This document shows, in pieces, positions 45,601-49,651 of a stretch of DNA of 64,000 bases. The position numbers and the translations under genes were made by a program. Positions within the stretch are counted from its first letter, which is position 1. Every line of letters begins with the position of its first letter. The notes beneath the pieces are model-generated. The model saw only the letters and a list, made by a program, of their open reading frames with translations. It made no database searches and had not been told where the DNA came from. The stretch is from contig CM057140.1 of assembly GCA_029964075.1 (NCBI GenBank), positions 14,092,643 through 14,156,642 of the forward strand, written 5' to 3'. This DNA comes from Patiria pectinifera (Eukaryota > Echinodermata > Asteroidea > Valvatida > Asterinidae).

Positions 45601-48600
45601 CTTGACGTTCTTCCGCTCAAATCCTTCCGGCAACAGCACCTTAACACAAGGACAGGGATCTCTCTTACCAAAACTGTGATCTTTAAAAACTAGTCATAAT
45701 GGTATTCTTTTGGAATTCCAAGCCATAGAAATTCAGACGCAGCCAAAATACATGGACATACCTTTGCCGCTCCTACAAATGCGGATGTTTTCTGAGCTTC
45801 AGCTAAGGCATCAAAGACGTAGGGGTAAACGTGCTTGGGAGCCCCCGACGTACGCTTGGTCAATAAGGGCGCCTTGCTGGCATCGATTAGTGCACGTTCC
45901 CTAAGATGAGAAAAATATTAATACATTTTTCCATGTCACATTTTTGACTGTCAGATTTTGTAAGTATTTTAAGTAAAGTGAGTGGAAATGGTGGTTAATT
46001 TTAGGTAGTTTTTTGTATTTATTTTTCTGTTGTGACCAGGGTTCCAATCCAACTGTGGTGACAATGCGACAAGTTTTGCCACCAAACTGGTTCACCTAAA
46101 ATATATTTAGTTACCACTGAAATTGTGCAGGCTACCAGGGAAATTACATGGGGCAGTGTCCTTGTGGTTAGGAATTAGGAATTGTGACACGTGATCAGAC
46201 AGTCAGGGGTTCGAATCCAACTGCTACTGGACATATTTTGTGTCCCTGGGCAAGCTATTTTACCCCAACTTGCCCCTCTCCACCATAGTGCATAAATGGG
46301 TACCAGCATTAGCTGGTGAACCCATGACTCACTGAAATGCCATTTAGGGTAGACATATATTGCTGGACACATGTTGTGTCCCTGGGCAAGCCACTTTACC
46401 TCTACTTGCCTTCTCCAACCAGGAATATGGGTACCGGCATTAGCTGGTGAACCTGTGATTGACTTAAATGCCATCCAGGATAGAACAGAAATAGGAACAG
46501 CAACTTCGTAAAACAAAAGATGAATTACTAGAAATTGAGTCTACCTTTGCATTCTGAGGTACTGGGGGTCAAAGAACGGTTCGCTGCCGGCCCCGTCCCC
46601 CTGGGCGTTAAAACCCCTGGCCTCCTGTCTGGCTAGTCGCTTCTCCTCTTTCCTGAGTTGCTTGTTGAGCTCTTTCTCTTGCTCTGACTGGAGAGAGAGA
46701 AAAATGGGGGGGGGGGAGCCAGAAATCAGTCTTTTGACAGTTTGTAAAAAAGGCAGTTTCAATATTGGGTTTTGCCCTTCACTGACGTCATTTTACAACC
46801 ACTGTATACTCGGTGCTTTCTGAGAGCTTGTATGAAAAATTCACAAGCTTACTCGGATGGGATTCGAACCCACGACCTCCTGCTTACAAAATGGTGATAA
46901 GTCAGTTATAACAAGCTTGGATAGGTAAATAGATTTGGTTTTTCTCCTATTTAAAGAAAAGGGGGGAAATGCTAGTCTTTTTCAAGCTGGACACTGAAGT
47001 TTCCAGATTACCTGTATGACCACCTGACTTCCATATACCGGCCTCGCCTGACGTTCTTTCTTGCCCTCTGAAAACAAAAACAAAAAAATGAAAACATTAA
47101 CTCATGCAACCATTAGTTCCTATATTGCACCCAACTTTGACTTATTCAGTTGTTTACATGTAGGCTTTCCTATGGGAGCCAGGTGGGGACGAGAGCCACC
47201 ACGCTCCCATAAGAAAGCTCGCACGTCTCTAGTCTATTTCCTTACCCGCTATGATCTGGGACATCTGGTTGTGACTCGCCGCCTGCACCAGCTGTGAGCG
47301 GTTTGCGAGTAGCCTCTGGATCAGCTCAAAGCACTCAAACCCCAGCAGGTCAAACAACTGCAAAGTTACAAAGAAAAAAAATAGCTGACTAACGTTCCCA
47401 GACCTGAAATTTCTTCAAAATCTGCCCTTAAAACTTTGACGAGACAATTATATATGCTGAAGACACAACTAAATTTTCTCTCACCACAATTTTGGAATGG
47501 CATTTCAGAGTGGCGCTGAATTAATTTAAACGATTAAATAATGTTAGACATTTGATATAATTAGGTGTGACTACAGTCAAAAGACTGACTGTTGCAATTG
47601 TTTTTAACGAGTCCAGAGATAGTGGATACTATGCAAAGTTTGCCCTAAATTCTATTTCTGTCGACTTGAATACATTTTTGGTTTAGCGTGAAATTGGAAT
47701 GCCTATCTGAATTGAGTGCCACCTCATTCTGTAGTTCGTCGTTGGATTTTGCCGACGTCAGATCCCCGAGGAGTTTAGCACACAGGGCGTCGACGGTCAA
47801 CCCTAGCGGGGTCCCGCCCTGGCCAAACTGGCCCTGGAGTTGCACCTTCAGCCAGCCCAGGTTCATGGACTTCTTGTTGGCGTTGGACGAGGCAGTAGTT
47901 TGCGGCTGTTTGCTGACTGGCTGGGCTGCCGCCGCGGCATCGTAGCCGAATTTTAAGATCGGTTCTTCGCTCTCTTCCTCCGATTCAGAACTGTCCAATC
48001 ATGAAAGAAGTTAAATTTGAACAAGTGTGTCTTACAATTCGACAATGCACCTGTCCTGCCTAACAATCAGACATTGCAAATTGGCCGATTACATCTCCAC
48101 TTATGGTGTGAGGACCACGGTAACTAGGTTAAACTTGGTTACAACACAAACCAAAGGAAGGTTCTTGAAAAGGGTCATTCAGAAGGCTAAAGTAACAATC
48201 AAAATTTTCTGAAAAACATATTCAGCTTAGCAAATTTCCATCAAAATCCTTTTAAAGGAAAGCATACTTGTCATCTCCAATTTCCAAGTTCCTCGGCTCA
48301 AACGAGAAGTGGATGTGGTTCCCAAACTCCTCCTGCTCTGACTCTGCTCCTCTTATCAACCTGTCCAGGACCTCCCCGGCATCCAAGGAAAGTAGACCCA
48401 TCAGAGATTGGATGGTCTTGAGCGCCTGCTGGCCTAGTGAGGCTGGAAAGGGGCCGATAGTTGCGTGGAGCTTGGTGGATTTCTTGTGGGTCAGTTCGTT
48501 GCAGTTCTTGAGCTTGGTGAAGAGAAAGACTGCCGTGGACTCCACGAGGGCCATGGGGGCATCACTGCTGACTATGAGGGGGAAAGGGATGAGGGATTAA

Positions 48601-49651
48601 AGAAAAGGGGAAGGAGATAAAAGAAGAAAAGCAAGTGGATGAACATTTCAAGACGATTTTTGAATGGAAAGCATCAAACGATGAAACTGAAAGGTGCAAA
48701 TCTCACCCATTTCTCGCGTGATGTGTATCAGCTTGTGCAGTTTACTGGATGCTTCAGACTTGTGATGGCCGCCAAGTGTCTGAATCTGGAATGAAAAGAA
48801 GAAAAAAGAAAAAGAAAATGGGGAAAATGCAAATCAGAGGCTACAACCAACTCCACACAAATGTCAATTCATTTTTGCATCACACTCATGATTTTTGAAC
48901 GTTGAAAAATCCAGTAACTGCAAGTCAGCAGACAACTAATTTTTTATATTTTTTCATTTTTTAGAAACCTTAATTTCTAAATCCTCAACTCTGTGGGGCA
49001 ACAAACGGAACATTCCTTGACCTTCAACTTTCAGGAAGCATCAAGTCCAATGTAAAGCAACAGTGGCTCAGCTGAACCTTTCTCAATCCTTCAAAAAAAT
49101 CCTCCACCACATTCGGACAAATTTTGCTTCGGACAGGTGGCGTAGCGGTTAAGAACACTGGACTCATGCACTGGTGTTTCAGAGGCAACAGAATGTGGGT
49201 TCGAGCCCGGGTCTGGACACTTGTGCCCTCAAGCAAGGCACTTAACCATTATTGCTTCGTCCTTTGGATGAGATGTAAAGACGTAGGTCCCGTGTGTTGT
49301 GTAACACAATGCACATTAAAAAGAACCCAGTAACACTTATCGCTAAGACAAGGGGTTTGCCCCGGTGTTTCTGGCCTCCTGTTAAAACTCCCCTGCGGAG
49401 TATAAATAGGAGAAGAACCAACCAAGTACCAAGTTACAGGAAACTTTTCAAGTTTTGATTCTGTTGAAAAATTGCTACCTCCTGACTGAGCCTTGTCCAT
49501 GTCAGGCCCTGCCTAGCTTGTCTCTCAGCTCTCAGTGTCTGCTTCCTCAGCAAACTGACGTCGGTATGGTCTGTGCTGTCTGCACCCTCTGCTGTGACGT
49601 CTGAGAAGGCACGTATGGCGCCTGTAAGCCGTGGAAGTGGCATTTTCTTGC
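6881..49651 (-). CDS. ASCC3: ASCC3, dual-cassette Ski2-like helicase (complete coding region)
   Basis: ASCC3 is the 3'-5' helicase of the activating signal cointegrator complex. It unwinds DNA for ALKBH3-dependent alkylation repair and, in the RQT complex with ASCC2 and TRIP4, splits collided ribosomes. I resolved 43 coding exons, all GT/AG and phase-consistent: 6603 nt, 2200 aa, almost exactly the human length. The start ATG is at 49643-49641; MPLPRLTGA matches the human N-terminus, and an acceptor 8 nt upstream implies a non-coding first exon. Domains: N-terminal ASCC2-binding region (1-450); cassette 1 with APTGAGKT at ~498 and DEVH at ~610, [10 protein letters not shown] and a Sec63 unit; cassette 2 with APTGSGKT at ~1350 and DEIH at ~1454, [10 protein letters not shown] and a second Sec63 unit; stop at 6881. 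Both ATPase cores look intact. The gene is head to head with SNIP1 and convergent with CDK8. Two large introns carry six antisense GPCR genes. Confidence 0.97.
7081..7275. repeat. AATCACAAGTC-type 11-bp minisatellite (copy 1)
   Basis: Degenerate tandem repeats of an 11-bp word (AATCACAAGTC / AATCACATGTC) fill most of the last ASCC3 intron. The same motif family recurs in two other ASCC3 introns, at 27298-28012 and, in the opposite orientation, at 40335-40812. Confidence 0.8.
8035..8250. repeat. GCTTAGC-type foldback dispersed repeat
   Basis: Words such as GCTAAG and its complement CTTAGC surround a partly conserved core mentioning TTTTGGC-GGTTTCC and a CATGAAACTGG-like segment. Similar blocks lie near 3297-3490, 12240-12400, 20985-21130, 23270-23470, 29449-29600, 44155-44420, 62517-62690 and 63105-63330. 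Confidence 0.6.
8828..9158 (+). repeat. SINE family A (tRNA-derived, ATT-repeat tail)
   Basis: The tRNA-like head starts GGTGGCTTGTGCGTAAAGCG and has a B-box-like GTTCGAATCC at about 8888. The tail ends GGATGATTAGCCTCCCAAAT followed by an ATT microsatellite. Two reverse-oriented copies lie at 45037-45240 and 58376-58735. This copy ends about 10 bp before the donor side of ASCC3 exon 39 (9166). Short open frames inside it are not genes. Confidence 0.85.
10906..11277 (-). mobile_element. MITE family B, copy 1 (PIF/Harbinger-like)
   Basis: A roughly 370-bp element in an ASCC3 intron with long inverted termini. The left end has an A run followed by GTCTCCGGTTTCTGGTAT; the right end has the reverse complement and ends in TTTGGCC. 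TAA flanks both ends, consistent with the 3-bp target duplication of PIF/Harbinger elements. The interior has CGCGCG-rich segments and no coding capacity. A second copy in opposite orientation lies at 54468-54825. Confidence 0.75.
12240..12410. repeat. GCTTAGC-type foldback dispersed repeat
   Basis: The block carries repeated CTTAGCA/GCTAAGC words on both sides of a core with GGAACCAGTCACA and TTTTGGCTGGTAAC. It lies in the ASCC3 intron between exons 33 and 34 and is the same family as the blocks at 20985 and 62517. Confidence 0.6.
13502..13519. repeat. Poly(G) tract
   Basis: A long run of G (16-17 bases) lies about 210 bp upstream of the first GPCR start codon. G runs of this length can form quadruplexes and are also prone to sequencing error. 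No regulatory role is visible. Confidence 0.9.
13728..14705 (+). CDS. Class A GPCR paralogue 1 (single exon, nested in ASCC3 intron)
   Basis: This encodes a 325-residue seven-transmembrane receptor of the rhodopsin class; ligand unknown. TM segments are at about 34-57, 69-90, 101-125, 148-170, 192-216, 246-270 and 284-304. Seen directly: N-glycosylation sequon at N13, TM2 SD motif, Cys104 before TM3, DRF (128-130) instead of DRY, C183/C188/C191 as C-x4-C-x2-C in extracellular loop 2, no proline in TM5, CWAP at 261 in TM6, and N298-V-V-I-Y instead of NPxxY. The tail is very short with Cys320, a possible palmitoylation site. The ARRIAA motif after TM5 and missing TM5 proline recall the melanocortin/EDG/cannabinoid branch, but this is only a hint. 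The gene is intronless, antisense to ASCC3 and the first of three tandem copies here. Confidence 0.9.
   Translation: MNPKRAHATKLTNESLIPHLDLHDEPISPYEVSVGVLSALTVVLILTLNLICLVVLRRASGIQETTKVFMASLTVSDICIGLFWVLPELTQHFTREWVLGEFLCTAWGVSSPFFDAMSVLSLMLLTMDRFVAIIYSLRYPTLMTLKRAKIIVAITWTLTLTILITVFGIFFRNFVTLIHPPQCLSPLCEFCPLLVMSLMAISFIIICILYVYILKVARQQARRIAAQNQISIAWGDQNAPQRVSTKSATTVFIITMTVFICWAPTIINIVIAPIIFDLFPINLTLMSSLIFFTNSWLNVVIYYLRNRELRQALHELVASCFRRRF
15773..16732 (+). CDS. Class A GPCR paralogue 2 (single exon, nested in ASCC3 intron)
   Basis: A 319-residue receptor, the closest relative of paralogue 1. It shares DRF (121-123), Cys97 before TM3, the C177/C182/C185 triad in loop 2, CWAP at 255 and N292-V-V-I-Y in TM7. 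TM2 to the TM3 entry and loop 3 to TM6 are nearly identical at DNA level to paralogue 1, while the N-terminus, TM4 and loop 2 have diverged, as expected if ligand-facing parts evolve faster or gene conversion homogenises the rest. Both flanks are also duplicated: the block following paralogue 1 at about 14750-14800 recurs after this gene at about 16770-16830. This points to a tandem duplication unit of about 2.1 kb. No frameshift or stop; likely functional. Confidence 0.9.
   Translation: MHPHCVDMAVLLNEEPLSQLDPYEFAVSVLTALTVVLILILNPICLVVLHRASGIQETTKVFMASLTVSDICIGLFWVLPELTAQFAGEWVLGAFLCTVWGISSTCFMTLSILSLLLLTGDRFVAIVYSLRYPTLMTLKKAKLFVAITWILTMTVFIIVFGIAFPSTLSTEGPADHCGFSSCEICSLSMMSLMAISLVTIFILYTYILKVARQQARRIAAQNQTSIAWGDQNAPQRVSTKSATTVFIITMTVFICWAPTIINLVMAPIFAEVLPLNFTLISSLILFTNSWLNVVIYYLRNRELRQALHELVASCFRRQF
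17283..17668 (+). mobile_element. MITE family A, copy 1 (PIF/Harbinger-like), with paralogous empty site
   Basis: A roughly 385-bp element with termini GGCC, an A-rich run, then CGGTCTCTGGTCAG at the left and the reverse complement at the right, ending TTTGGCC before TAA (left flank TCA). The interior has CACCAAGG repeats and no real gene. The duplicated flank of paralogue 1-2 (about 15030-15110) lacks the element at the matching position, where a single TAA is present. A second copy in opposite orientation is at 30290-30680. Confidence 0.8.
18399..19355 (+). CDS. Class A GPCR paralogue 3 (single exon, nested in ASCC3 intron)
   Basis: A 318-residue receptor, the third tandem copy, more diverged than 1 and 2. 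Seen directly: Cys98 before TM3, DRF at 122-124, the loop-2 triad C177/C182/C185, CWMP in TM6, N-S-L-I-Y in TM7 (again without the NPxxY proline) and the shared ARRIAAQNQ loop-3 motif. A sequon (NHT, N167) lies in extracellular loop 2. The start ATG at 18399 is the first in frame and follows an upstream block homologous to the 5' flanks of copies 1 and 2. The gene ends about 290 bp from ASCC3 exon 32, on the opposite strand. Confidence 0.9.
   Translation: MSATELGPMESATGVPDQLQKDPIQVLIYVLTTLAVVLILTLNPICLVVLHRAGGIQETTKVFMAMLTVSDICIGLFWGLPELTVYFSDRWYLGEFLCNAWAVVSGSFYTLSILSLVLLTMDRFVAIVYSLRYPTLMTLKRAKIIVAITWILTLIFHIILFGIYLPNHTSTTSHDSCDYIICKFCSAIFGSILAISIGIILILYMYILNVARQQARRIAAQNQISVAHGDQIAPQRVSTKSATTVFIITMTVFICWMPTFVLLVVLQASGGNHDNFTLMANLIFFNNSWLNSLIYYLRNRELRQALHELVASCFRRQR
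19644..24372 (-). CDS. ASCC3: ASCC3 exons 20-32: Sec63 unit and helicase cassette 2
   Basis: Exons: 24147-24372, 23745-23998, 23476-23644, 22685-22776, 22439-22567, 22211-22296, 21738-21904, 21496-21641, 21164-21284, 20686-20828, 20182-20319, 19884-20004, 19644-19776. They encode the end of Sec63 unit 1 ([20 protein letters not shown]), the cassette 2 Walker [57 protein letters not shown] and [10 protein letters not shown] motifs. The second cassette is as well preserved as the first, so there is no sign that one has become a pseudo-ATPase. Confidence 0.93.
20985..21135. repeat. GCTTAGC-type foldback dispersed repeat
   Basis: GCTAAGC and GCTTAGC words bracket AACAGGTTACCAGCC and a CCATGCA-containing core. 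This copy sits in the ASCC3 intron just before exon 28 in transcript sense and reaches within about 30 bp of its donor. It is a member of the same family as 29449-29600 and 62517-62690. Confidence 0.65.
23060..23200. repeat. ATT microsatellite and poly(G) run
   Basis: TTATT/ATT simple repeat followed by a G-rich stretch in an ASCC3 intron. It looks like the tail of a decayed SINE followed by a GCTTAGC-type block (23270-23470). No coding potential. Confidence 0.75.
24900..25885. mobile_element. 986-bp non-autonomous DNA transposon with 13-bp TIRs and 6-bp target duplication
   Basis: The element begins CAGAGATGAAACT at 24900 and ends with the exact reverse complement at 25873-25885. It is flanked directly by TATGTA at 24894-24899 and 25886-25891. 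Subterminal ATCGGAAAA words occur near both ends. The interior has a GGCCGG-rich palindromic patch near 25465-25495 and no transposase-like open frame. CAG-started termini recall hAT elements, but the 6-bp duplication is not the usual 8 bp, so the superfamily is left open. It lies in the ASCC3 intron between exons 19 and 20. Confidence 0.75.
25990..26575. repeat. Four ~145-bp tandem units with TGACCT half-sites
   Basis: Copies begin near 25990, 26133, 26275 and 26420. Each carries a GTGACCTTGACC(C/T)TTGACC stretch, an AATGCAA word, ACCAAATTTGAA and CTCAAGTTAT. Copy 1 contains a perfect AGGTCA-A-AGGTCA direct repeat on the - strand (26017-26029). The array lies in an ASCC3 intron and runs into a CA/CGCA microsatellite. 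Confidence 0.85.
26578..26656. repeat. CA / ACGC / CCCA microsatellite
   Basis: A simple repeat of ACAC, ACGC and ACCC units follows the 145-bp array. The Arg/Thr/His-rich open frame over it (26534-26857) is a by-product of the repeat. Confidence 0.9.
26775..30002 (-). CDS. ASCC3: ASCC3 exons 14-19: rest of cassette 1 and first Sec63 unit
   Basis: Exons: 29868-30002, 28864-29055, 28379-28603, 28147-28266, 27452-27703, 26775-26957. They encode the [11 protein letters not shown] motif, the [13 protein letters not shown] and [14 protein letters not shown] helicase motifs, motif VI ([10 protein letters not shown]) and the start of the Sec63-type region through [20 protein letters not shown]. Exon 14 is separated from exon 13 by a 13.3-kb intron that houses three antisense GPCR genes. 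The acceptor end of exon 15 has decayed tandem copies in the upstream intron (see repeat at 29056-29375). Confidence 0.93.
27165..27245 (-). repeat. tRNA-like SINE head
   Basis: On the - strand an A-box-like TAGCTCAGTCGG and a B-box-like GGTTCAAATCC are spaced as in a tRNA, with GGGCTGG at the start. The T-stem and anticodon stem do not pair properly, and the sequence continues into a C-rich tail, so a SINE head is more likely than a tRNA gene. Confidence 0.65.
27298..28012. repeat. AATCACAAGTC-type minisatellite (copies 2, in two introns flanking exon 18)
   Basis: Degenerate CATCACAAGT / AATCACAAGT units run on both sides of ASCC3 exon 18 (27452-27703), so the exon sits inside a minisatellite field. 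The same family is at 7081-7275 and, reverse-oriented, at 40335-40812. Confidence 0.8.
29056..29375 (-). repeat. Three decayed tandem copies of the ASCC3 exon 15 acceptor end
   Basis: The first ~50 bp of exon 15 plus its acceptor and ~45 bp of intron recur upstream in transcript sense. GTC(C/T)GGGAA words sit near 29011 (exon), 29116, 29216 and about 29320, a period of about 100-105 bp. Copies 1 and 2 keep an AG at the junction position, making them decoy acceptors. The nearest copies still resemble the SKSRNKQL coding stretch. Confidence 0.85.
29449..29605. repeat. GCTTAGC-type foldback dispersed repeat
   Basis: GCTAAGC-AAATTTT...GCTTAGC words around a core with AGGTTACCAGCC and CCATGGGATG. 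It lies in the intron between ASCC3 exons 14 and 15. Confidence 0.65.
30290..30680 (-). mobile_element. MITE family A, copy 2 (PIF/Harbinger-like)
   Basis: This is the reverse-oriented partner of the element at 17283-17668. Termini are GGCC followed by an A run and CGGTCTCTGGTCAG. TAA flanks both ends, a clean 3-bp duplication. It lies in the 13.3-kb ASCC3 intron, about 1.4 kb upstream of GPCR 4. The open frames across it (30219-30738) are not genes, although both copies give similar frames because the DNA is alike. Confidence 0.85.
31205..31300 (+). repeat. tRNA-like SINE family B head upstream of GPCR 4
   Basis: The AGAGTGGTTCAGACATCTGC start and a B-box-like GGGTTCGAGTCC match the element at 34180-34420 upstream of GPCR 5, so the element was present before these two genes duplicated. 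Confidence 0.7.
31862..31869 (+). promoter_or_regulatory. Candidate TATA box of GPCR 4
   Basis: TATAAAAG lies 229 bp upstream of the ATG at 32098, within a block homologous to the upstream region of GPCR 5. In GPCR 5 the aligned position reads ATTTTAGC and has no TATA. No transcription start site data are available. Confidence 0.5.
32098..33024 (+). CDS. Class A GPCR paralogue 4 (single exon, nested in ASCC3 intron)
   Basis: A 308-residue seven-transmembrane receptor with an extremely short extracellular N-terminus. Seen directly: Cys78 before TM3, DRF at 102-104, the loop-2 triad C157/C162/C165, CWAP in TM6, N-M-V-I-Y in TM7 and an ARRIAAHNH loop-3 motif. The tail ends HTASISPI, whose last three residues fit a class I PDZ ligand (S-x-hydrophobic). 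The start at 32098 aligns with an internal Met of GPCR 5; the in-frame codons before it still resemble the GPCR 5 extension, but the matching upstream ATG is ACA here. The gene is intact, intronless and antisense to ASCC3. Confidence 0.9.
   Translation: MEPLTIVGLVLSALTVVPILILNPLCLVVLRRTNSIPAVTKMFMASLTVCDLCIGILWAVPQLVSTMAQEVRLENALCRVRDFAFPTFSAVSAMSLLLLTVDRFIAIVYPLRYPSLLTSKRSKVTIILLWVSTIMTYSVIYAVSINAENHEIHEFICQFTWCQPCKTVLLCELLATLLIILVLYVYILRIAQRQARRIAAHNHIGNVREGQVVLQAVKTKSATTVLIITGVVFLCWAPSLIYNLWAQQVGWRSSSRPMEILFTIPFLTNSWLNMVIYYWRNRELRQALKDVTSSFCRRGQHTASISPI
33025..33890 (+). other. 3' flank of GPCR 4 with short duplication
   Basis: The 3' flank contains a near-exact ~65-bp tandem duplication (about 33035-33095 and 33107-33165) of a segment with CATGGTCCTTATGACC and ACATGCACACAAATACACG. 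The single-copy version follows GPCR 5 at about 36240-36300. The rest is AT-rich with no recognised gene. Confidence 0.7.
33893..34420 (+). repeat. Tandem triplication of a ~160-bp module upstream of GPCR 5
   Basis: Three units start near 33893, 34055 and 34218, with GAAACAACTTGGCACAG or close variants at 33922, 34082 and 34248. Each runs through CCCTGCCAAGAGTGATCAG to GACATCTG, and the last continues into a tRNA-like B box (about 34388-34402). A single unit lies upstream of GPCR 4 (about 31125-31250), so the triplication happened after the gene duplication. Short open frames over it are repetitive by-products. Confidence 0.85.
35200..36222 (+). CDS. Class A GPCR paralogue 5 (single exon, nested in ASCC3 intron)
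   Basis: A receptor of 340 residues from the first ATG, or 308 from the internal Met33 that aligns with the start of GPCR 4; the two are very similar throughout. Seen directly from Met33: the same short N-terminus, a Cys before TM3, DRF, the C-x4-C-x2-C triad in loop 2 (CEYSWCQPC), CWAP, N-A-V-I-Y in TM7 and the HTASISPI tail. The 32-residue extension is hydrophilic and acidic, has no signal-peptide character and holds a second in-frame ATG (Met23). I favour the internal start because GPCR 4 lacks the upstream ATGs, but the extension cannot be excluded. Intact, intronless, antisense to ASCC3. Confidence 0.9.
   Translation: MASEDLHLDFRRSSFLGDLYSDMASDDSQQTIMEPLTIVGLVLSALTVVPILILNPLCLVVLRRTNAIPAVTKMFMASLTVCDLCIGVLWAVPQLVSTMTQAIRVKTVLCRARDFAFPTFSAVSAMSLLLLTVDRFIAIVYPLRYPSLLTSMRSKVIIIILWVSTIMTYSAVYAVSIIREKEEIVQFVCEYSWCQPCKTLLLCELLATLLIILVLYTYILRIAQRQARRIAAHNHIGNVREGQVILQAIKTKSATTVLIITGVVFLCWAPSLIYNLWAQQAGWQSSSRQTEILFTIPFLTNSWLNAVIYYWRNRELRQTLKDVTTSCCRRGQHTASISPI
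36223..37749 (+). other. Flank between GPCR 5 and GPCR 6
   Basis: AT-rich sequence without a recognised gene. A perfect 12-bp inverted repeat around CGAATATTCCAA (36940-36951 and 36966-36977, 14-nt loop) and further CGAATATTCG words near 37220-37290 suggest a decayed DNA element. The short open frame at 37180-37476 has no recognisable domain. Confidence 0.6.
37750..38664 (+). CDS. Class A GPCR paralogue 6 (single exon, nested in ASCC3 intron)
   Basis: A 304-residue seven-transmembrane receptor, the most diverged of the six. Seen directly: sequon N7-T-T, Cys94 before TM3, DRF at 118-120, the loop-2 triad C166/C171/C174, CWFP in TM6, N-V-V-I-Y in TM7, RNRELRQTF after it, and an ARRIAA loop-3 motif. 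Its tail (MLPSRPH) lacks both the Cys cluster of copies 1-3 and the PDZ-like end of 4 and 5. It may sit near the root of the local family because it shares TGIQ-TT-loop 1 wording with copies 1-3 and LRYPSL with copies 4-5; this is inference. Intact and intronless. Confidence 0.9.
   Translation: MHARSYNTTEFDGVNLQDPFIIFATVLLALTILLILVLNFVSLFVLRRATGIQDTTRMFMASLTSSDLCIGIFSATPRLIYILADNSDSREVWCFLRDYTHPTFSTISALSLLLLTMDRFVAMVRPLRYPSLVTRLKAEVSIALVWILTIAVYCVLFGKYSTESGCMDTSCKTCRLVFFSILAATLVFIWTTYVYILRVARQHARRIAAGNPVGGFNGEQNAPQRASTKSMTTVFIITATVFLCWFPTIVFLLVESNSQGTIPKGEVFSYALFLSNSWLNVVIYYGRNRELRQTFKSMLPSRPH
38665..40330. other. Gene-free intron sequence downstream of GPCR 6
   Basis: AT-rich, with a small TACATTGTAT-type 10-bp tandem repeat at about 39690-39732. 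Open frames at 39207-39425, 39831-40061 and 39961-40227 resemble no family I know and have no splice support. Confidence 0.6.
40335..40812. repeat. ACTTGTGATTG 11-bp minisatellite (copy 3, about 43 units)
   Basis: Near-regular 11-bp units (TTGTGATTGAC) run for almost 480 bp and end in CATGTGATT variants. Since 33 bp is 11 codons, both frames read as repetitive [14 protein letters not shown] proteins of 95-164 codons; these are artefacts. Located in the 13.3-kb ASCC3 intron. Confidence 0.95.
41024..43044. mobile_element. Possible ~2-kb element with 22-bp perfect inverted repeats
   Basis: Positions 41024-41045 (starting CGTGACGTAATAAACAGG) are the exact reverse complement of 43023-43044. Weaker similarity (GTCGTCG plus G-rich) continues outward on both sides, so the true ends may lie at about 40.9 and 43.2 kb. 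The interior has higher GC and several short open frames (41366-41569, 42004-42195, 42292-42805, 42904-43197) without recognisable domains. It lies immediately upstream, in transcript sense downstream, of ASCC3 exon 13. Confidence 0.5.
43278..49651 (-). CDS. ASCC3: ASCC3 exons 1-13: N-terminal region and start of helicase cassette 1
   Basis: Coding exons in transcript order: 49479-49651 (ATG at 49643-49641), 48707-48785, 48268-48571, 47723-47990, 47246-47357, 47012-47067, 46545-46687, 45762-45900, 45514-45639, 44730-44930, 44421-44561, 43937-44101, 43278-43526. Exon 10 holds the Walker A motif, exon 12 the DEVH box, and exon 13 the [10 protein letters not shown] helicase motif. The N-terminal 450 residues are less conserved than the rest, with an Ala/Glu-rich patch in exon 4, as expected for the partner-binding part of the family. 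Introns here are short except where SINEs (45.0, 46.1, 46.8 and 49.1 kb) have inserted. Confidence 0.93.
44108..44421 (-). repeat. Tandemly duplicated intron with copied ASCC3 exon 11 donor
   Basis: The short intron between exons 11 and 12 consists of two ~161-bp copies. Each starts, in transcript sense, with AACGCAG-GTAACCAGCC: the real donor is at 44420-44419 and the copied donor at 44259-44258. The copy includes the last ~7 bases of the exon. Only one acceptor (before 44101) follows. Confidence 0.9.
45037..45240 (-). repeat. SINE family A, reverse copy
   Basis: GGCTAATCATCCTTACTCGC follows an AATAATAA run, the reverse complement of the tail of the copy at 8828-9158. The head end is truncated or diverged near 45240. 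Confidence 0.75.
46135..46480 (+). repeat. SINE family C (tRNA-like), with partial second unit
   Basis: The GTCCTTGTGGTTAGG start, GGGGTTCGAATCC B box and TGTGTCCCTGGGCAAGC body match 63692-63930. The body is repeated at about 46365-46480, giving a dimeric appearance. It lies in the ASCC3 intron between exons 7 and 8. Confidence 0.75.
46845..46900 (-). repeat. tRNA-like SINE remnant
   Basis: GGATGGGATTCGAACCCACG is a reverse-oriented B box and neighbourhood. Similar remnants lie at 29695-29745 and about 24515-24560, all on the - strand in ASCC3 introns. Confidence 0.55.
49132..49410 (+). repeat. SINE family D
   Basis: A-box-like GGTGGCGTAGCGGTTAAGA and B-box-like GGGTTCGAGCCC, followed by CAAGGCACTTAACC and a body ending in ATAAATAGG. 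It lies in the first ASCC3 coding intron. Open frames on both strands across it are not genes. Confidence 0.75.
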